The position numbers were made by a program, and so were the translations under genes. A stretch of DNA of 64,000 nt from Paracentrotus lividus (Eukaryota; Echinodermata; Echinoidea; Camarodonta; Echinidae): positions 8,886,787 to 8,950,786 of the forward strand of contig CALNVZ010003432.1 of NCBI GenBank assembly GCA_940671915.1, given 5' to 3'. Within the stretch, counting starts at the first letter, position 1; every line of letters starts with the position of its first letter. This document shows, in pieces, positions 59,334 through 64,000 of this stretch. The notes beneath the pieces were generated by a model. It saw nothing but the letters and a program-made list of their open reading frames with translations, was not told the DNA's origin and ran no database searches.

Positions 59334-60526
59334 TCTTCCATGTAAATTGTTTTTATAATTGGACATCCATAGAAATATTGTGTTTGAATATGTAATATAT
59401 ATATACTGGTATAGAATATTCAAAATCTTTTTGTATTATTCCTATCCAATGGTTTCTAAACATAGAATATAAATTATTATAATTTCAATCTTAAAATAAG
59501 AGTCTTATGCCCCTCTTATATTTGGTTTCATACATTTTATCTTAAATAAATTAGATGCTATGGTTATTAGTCTTGTCTTTGCAGTTTTAACTTGAAATTA
59601 TGTGTTTTAATGTTTCTTTGTTCAACATTAGGGTATGTTATAATCTTATACCTCTATTACATTTATATGTACAAATATTTGACTATAATTTAAAATCAAA
59701 CAAATTCATTAAAGATCAAACAATATTATCTTTTATACTGCAGTTGCACATGTTTCTACCATTGGAGACAAATGAACAGATTTCTTGTCTTTATTTAACA
59801 TCCCAACGAAGTAAACCATTTATGTTTAATATTAATGTAGTAAGGAATTATGAAACTGATAAATCATGATCAATAATTGCATTAGGTAGATAAAATGCTA
59901 ATGAAAAGAATCAGTTCTGTTCTTGCTGCCATATTTTCTTGGACATTTCTTTCTTTGTTTTTCTATGCAAAACTATTTCTGCACCTGACGTATACTGAAC
60001 ACTTACTTTATAGTTTTTAACCAAATGACTTTTCTATGCTATTCACGTAACTTGGACGGACAAAACAAGCGTATCGCATCTGTCCTATGTTATTCTCTGA
60101 AGATACATGTACAATGTAGGAGTATAATATTGACTGTGAAATGTATGTAATGAGTGTGATTTCTTGTTGATAATCAAAGCCTTACAGCGGTGCTGTTATT
60201 TGAATTTGCTTTAGAGATTTAGCTATTACTTTATAGAGGTTCTTATCAGTCAGATTGCGTAAATGAAGATTAAATCAAACACTAATATAACATCATTAGG
60301 AAGTATAAGAAGATTATTATGTAATTAGATTTTCTTCTCATTTCAATCTTGATTTGCCCAATTTATTTCTGTCTATGCAGCATTTCTGTTTATCTGCTTG
60401 TTTCAGTTCTATGTATTAATGTGAAGTACTTTATTTTTCTCTCTATGTGGGATTTATATGTTTTTACTGTCTTTGTATATTACATGTCGGTTACCTATAA
60501 CCTTGCTATATGTTTGATTGATACTG

Positions 60527-60600
60527 TATGTATGTATGTATGTATGTATGTATGTGTGTATGTGTGCATGAGAGTATGTGTGTGTATGTGTGGGGTGGCT
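60527..60600. repeat. TATG/TGTG microsatellite
   Basis: About eight TATG units pass into TGTG-rich sequence. Confidence 0.85.
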
Positions 60601-61084
60601 GAGTGAGTGTTTACGGACAAAAGTGTGTGTCATTTATTAGAAAGCTTGCCAATTTGAACAATAGTAGAGTATTAGAGTCTTGTTTTCTTTGATTTCACTG
60701 TTTACATTTTTTCTAGACTCAATAATAAGCTTTAGAAAGATCATATGTGAAAATATGGTGCTGTGCTCATATCAATCAATTTTTTTTTCTTTGTGAGTAA
60801 ACTTTTTGTTATTGCTCATGTTTATGTCAATCTCTGCTGTATAATTAAGTTAAAAGACAAAGTAATACATACATTGTCTTCAAATAATTTTGAAATCAAA
60901 TTCAAGGTCATCAAAATCAAAATTTGAAAAGTACATCAGCCCTGCTTTGAGAAGCAAGTTGTTAATATCCCCACCTTTATGTTCAGGTAAACTTTTTCTT
61001 TAATGTAGTTGAAGTAATTTAGTTTTGTTTCTTACTCCGACTGATTATGTTAACTGTATAGATGTGTTGATTTTTAATGAAACA

Positions 61085-61205
61085 GTTATGGACTGTCGGT
61101 CACACAGTTCGAATCGAATCCCTTCAGTTCATCTATATTTGCCACACTCAACCTAGGTTAGGTAAATGGATACCCTGCAGGAATTAATTCCTTGAAATGC
61201 TAGAG
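61085..61205 (+). mobile_element. tRNA-derived SINE fragment
   Basis: CAGTTCGAATCGAATCCC resembles a B box; CCTAGGTTAGGTAAATGG, TACCCTGCAGGAA and TTCCTTGAAATGCT follow, a body related to 38440-38640. Confidence 0.5.
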
Positions 61206-61525
61206 TATTGTAATGGTAACCATGCTGAAGTTATTTTTACCACTATAATTATAGGTACTATAATTAAAAGTCCCCCTCCCCCAAAAAAAACAGAAAACAA
61301 ACAAACAAAACCAAAATTTAAATCCCCTTAGTTTAAAAGGAACGATTTAAATATGTTCATTTACCCAACCCTATCCCCTAACTTTTCTATGTTGTATGAT
61401 TGACGACCAATAATTGATTGCATTCCGAAGATTTAAAGGTATTATTTATTTTACAGTTTCTGACAATGAATGCCCACCTCTTGTATTAGAAGTCTCTTAC
61501 ATTTGATTAATATTTTGAATGCTTG

Positions 61526-64000
61526 ATTTACTTCAAAAGAATGATATATTTGCCTACTTTGCTATTCGTCCTCGAATCGCCCAACCAACCGATACTTTAA
61601 CCCCGAAAACTTAGGGTTGCCTCTATTGTCTCCTATCTTCCCCTCCCCTGTGAGAAGGGGCGCCCTCTTCATGATGAGGGCACTCAGCCAAAACACTCCC
61701 AACAAACTTCCTCTTTCTCATCGGCTGCCGCGCGAGCGAGTAACCTCGAGAACTTGCTCCCGCAAATGGGTTTGTTTTTCACTTTTTGTAACATTTTGAT
61801 GCCTAATTTGTGGGTCTTGCTCTTAGTTGTCTAGCCAATGTCTAGGTCGTGGTTTCCTATTTATGGGAGATATTTGAGGGCCGTTTTTGAGTAATTCTGT
61901 TTGGATTTACGGCGCCTTCTCCTAGCTTTTTGACATTCATTACATACAGTGTTTTATTTACTCCTGTTGTGCGTGGCGCCTTGTTTCTCCGTTCCGCGCT
62001 CATTTCACTCAGTTCAGTGAAGCCTTTTGTTGGGTGGGAGAGGCCTTTGTGACCCTTCCTGTCCAGGGCAGAGTCTAAACTCCTTTGTATAAGTTGTCTT
62101 TTCTTTTCATATATTGCAGAGTGTTTTCTTATTCGAGGAAGAAGACTTTCATCCATTTTTGTATCTCGGAGACTTCAAACATCGCCGACTCATCGGAGAG
62201 TCTCATCTCCCGAAGTTCGTCGTGTGGAGTCGCTATGTGAACTCCTGGGACGGGTTCAGTCGGCTATCGTCGGCGCTATCCAGCGACGCACCCCAATCAT
62301 CTTGGTGGAGGATCGATGCGAGGGCAACTTCGTTTACTCATCATGTCTTGCAATCGATTAGTGGAAGTTGTAGTCGATCGGTGAGATCTTTCAGGATCTA
62401 TGGATCGAGATCGATTCGATTGACATGCACCTAAGAATAGGATCCCTATAGTATCATATGCCCAAGATATCGTATCGTATATCGTATCGTTAGGTAAATC
62501 GATCACATCAATCGACTCATGAACATTATTCGATCGATCGATCATCTAATCGAATCTCAGATTGATCGTATCACAACATAATCGATACAACTTGAATCGA
62601 TTAACAACATAATCGATCACGATTGAATCGATTACAACTATAATCGATCACGATTGAATCTGCACAAACATATACGTTACAGTTGAATCGATCAAACAAT
62701 CGATCACGATGAATCGATTACAACATAATCGATCACAGATGATCGATCAGGCCAAATCGATCCGCCCAAACGATCGTCCGAGGAATCGATCATGACAACA
62801 ATCGATTATAATAAATCGATCTCACCTAAATCGATTCTGTGAATATATCATGTCAGAATCGATTACAGTCATGTTGTTCTCTACATCTCGATTTCCATGG
62901 TCCTGCCCTGGTAAATCAATCCCGACAGATTCATTGTAGACAGAAATGATATGTTGGTTTGGTTATGGGAATAATCAAGTCAGATACCATCGCATGATAT
63001 TCATCGTGACCAGTCGGAGTTCACTACACACTCATCAAGGATGCAGAGTGGGACTTTTCGTCGAGTCCTCGTCCGTCCCACTTTCTCCGTGATTATTACG
63101 AGAACCTCATATCACTTTTTCCTTAAGGGAAGGATCATTCTACAGCTATCATGTCATATCGCTCACCACAATTTGATTGCGATATGAACGGCTTGGATGG
63201 GATGGTTCTCCTATTCCTTTGACTAGGTCACCTTGACTTGACTTCGATCCAGAAGTTATGAGTCAGGAGGGTGGCCAATCTACATGATTGTCGGAATATC
63301 TTCCTTCACGGAACATTATGGTGTTGAGAAAATTTATCTTCTTTCAAGGCTTTCGATATTCCCTTCCGGTCTATTTCTTCAATATCGACTCTATTTTTAT
63401 ATATGGTAGAGTACCTATCTAGTAGACTTGATGGTTCGAGTTCTTCCCCTGAGGAGATCGATTTCGCAATTTAGGGCGGAAATAGAAGCTCTCCTTGCGA
63501 GTTCGGAAGCGAATTCGAGACCCACCGAAGGGGACTCAGGATTGGTACCGGAGTCGCTCGAATGGGTTAATTCCTACAATGTCGTTATTACCGGACGAGA
63601 TAATGTTCGGAGCAGACGTCGCAGCAGTTCTTCCTTCAGAGTGCGGTCACTCCGCCACTCGTGGTAGGGATTTCCATCGGAGACTAAGAAGACTACGCAC
63701 TAGTTTGAGGAGTTAACCTTTCCTCCTCGGAGTCGGTCTCACGTAATCCGCATTGAGGAAACTTAGATTTCTCTTATTAAAGAAAAAAGGGGGGGTGTTT
63801 GATACCAGATCATCGCTCCACCCTTGCAAGGATATTCATATCCGCTTCGATGATTGTTGTTATCGTAACTGCGAATTTTTAGGCCCGTCTATCTGATATG
63901 AGGTCCTTTTGTTCTTCAGAAGAGAAGATTCACTACTCAGTCGGACTCATCGGAAGTTATGTCCGAGAAAAATACGAGCTTTTAGCCTATATACGATCTG
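61526..64000 (+). mobile_element. Second DIRS-type element, left part
   Basis: Starts ATTTACTTCAAAAGAATG, with ATTTGCCTAC, TTGCTATTCG and CCTCGAATCGCCC in the same order as the left terminal repeat at 30119. Same orientation as the first copy but clearly diverged. No domain is intact in the part seen; RT and recombinase would lie beyond the window. Confidence 0.8.
62445..62870. repeat. AATCGAT-rich array inside the second DIRS
   Basis: Well over twenty ATCGAT/ATCGATC/AATCGATT words alternate with short spacers such as ACAACATA and CACGATTG. Spacing is irregular (about 14-25 bp). Confidence 0.75.

Larger units (their letters stand above)
56625..61525 (+). other. 3' UTR and downstream flank
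   Basis: The transcript end cannot be placed; AATAAA occurs at 58152 and 58580, among others. It contains a tandem duplication (57050-57280), a TTAA-flanked element (58752-59333), a TATG microsatellite (60527-60560) and a SINE fragment (61085-61205). Nothing coding is supported. Confidence 0.6.

Noticed and set aside
62445-62870. Possible CRISPR-like or regularly spaced array
   Set aside because: Spacing is irregular, repeats are only 6-8 bases and the context is a eukaryotic retrotransposon.

Overview
The window is AT-rich, intron-rich animal DNA dominated by one spliced gene on the + strand. The protein, the tRNA-derived SINE remnants, the many small fold-back elements and two DIRS-type retrotransposons suggest a marine invertebrate deuterostome, most likely an echinoderm such as a sea urchin. 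That assignment is inference; the sequence names no species.

The gene: fourteen exons, all with AG/GT borders and consistent phases, join to 2283 nt (760 codons plus stop) between 2951 and 56624. The 5' part lies upstream of the window. The protein is a family 14 glycosyltransferase most like peptide O-xylosyltransferase (XYLT), the enzyme that starts glycosaminoglycan chains on proteoglycans. The second half of the catalytic domain is in exons A-E and an XYLT-type C-terminal domain in exons F-K. The tail is unusual for XYLT: exon L encodes a highly acidic linker and exons M and N encode two hydrophobic segments. The C-terminal region of the gene also carries copied exons: a degenerate but frame-compatible copy of exon I, a relic of the 3' end of exon J, and two truncated tandem copies of exon K.

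Layout: 1-2950 is upstream intron with several inverted-repeat elements. 2951-21971 holds exons A-D in large introns with MITEs, tandem duplications and a palindromic-end repeat that carries nuclear-receptor half-sites. 21972-46699 is a 24.7 kb intron with a decayed minus-strand LINE (about 22.7-27.2 kb) and a nearly full-length but broken DIRS retrotransposon (30119-36943). 46700-56624 holds exons E-N. 56625-61525 is 3' UTR and flank with a TTAA-flanked element and SINE remnants. 61526-64000 is the left end of a second DIRS element, cut by the window edge.

I see no rRNA gene, intact tRNA gene, CRISPR array or bacterial-type operon, and no second host gene that I can support. The most interesting points are the exon-copy cluster, the unusual tail and substituted donor-site residue of the XYLT-like enzyme, the DIRS circle-junction copy, and the repeated DR1-type motifs inside a transposon.
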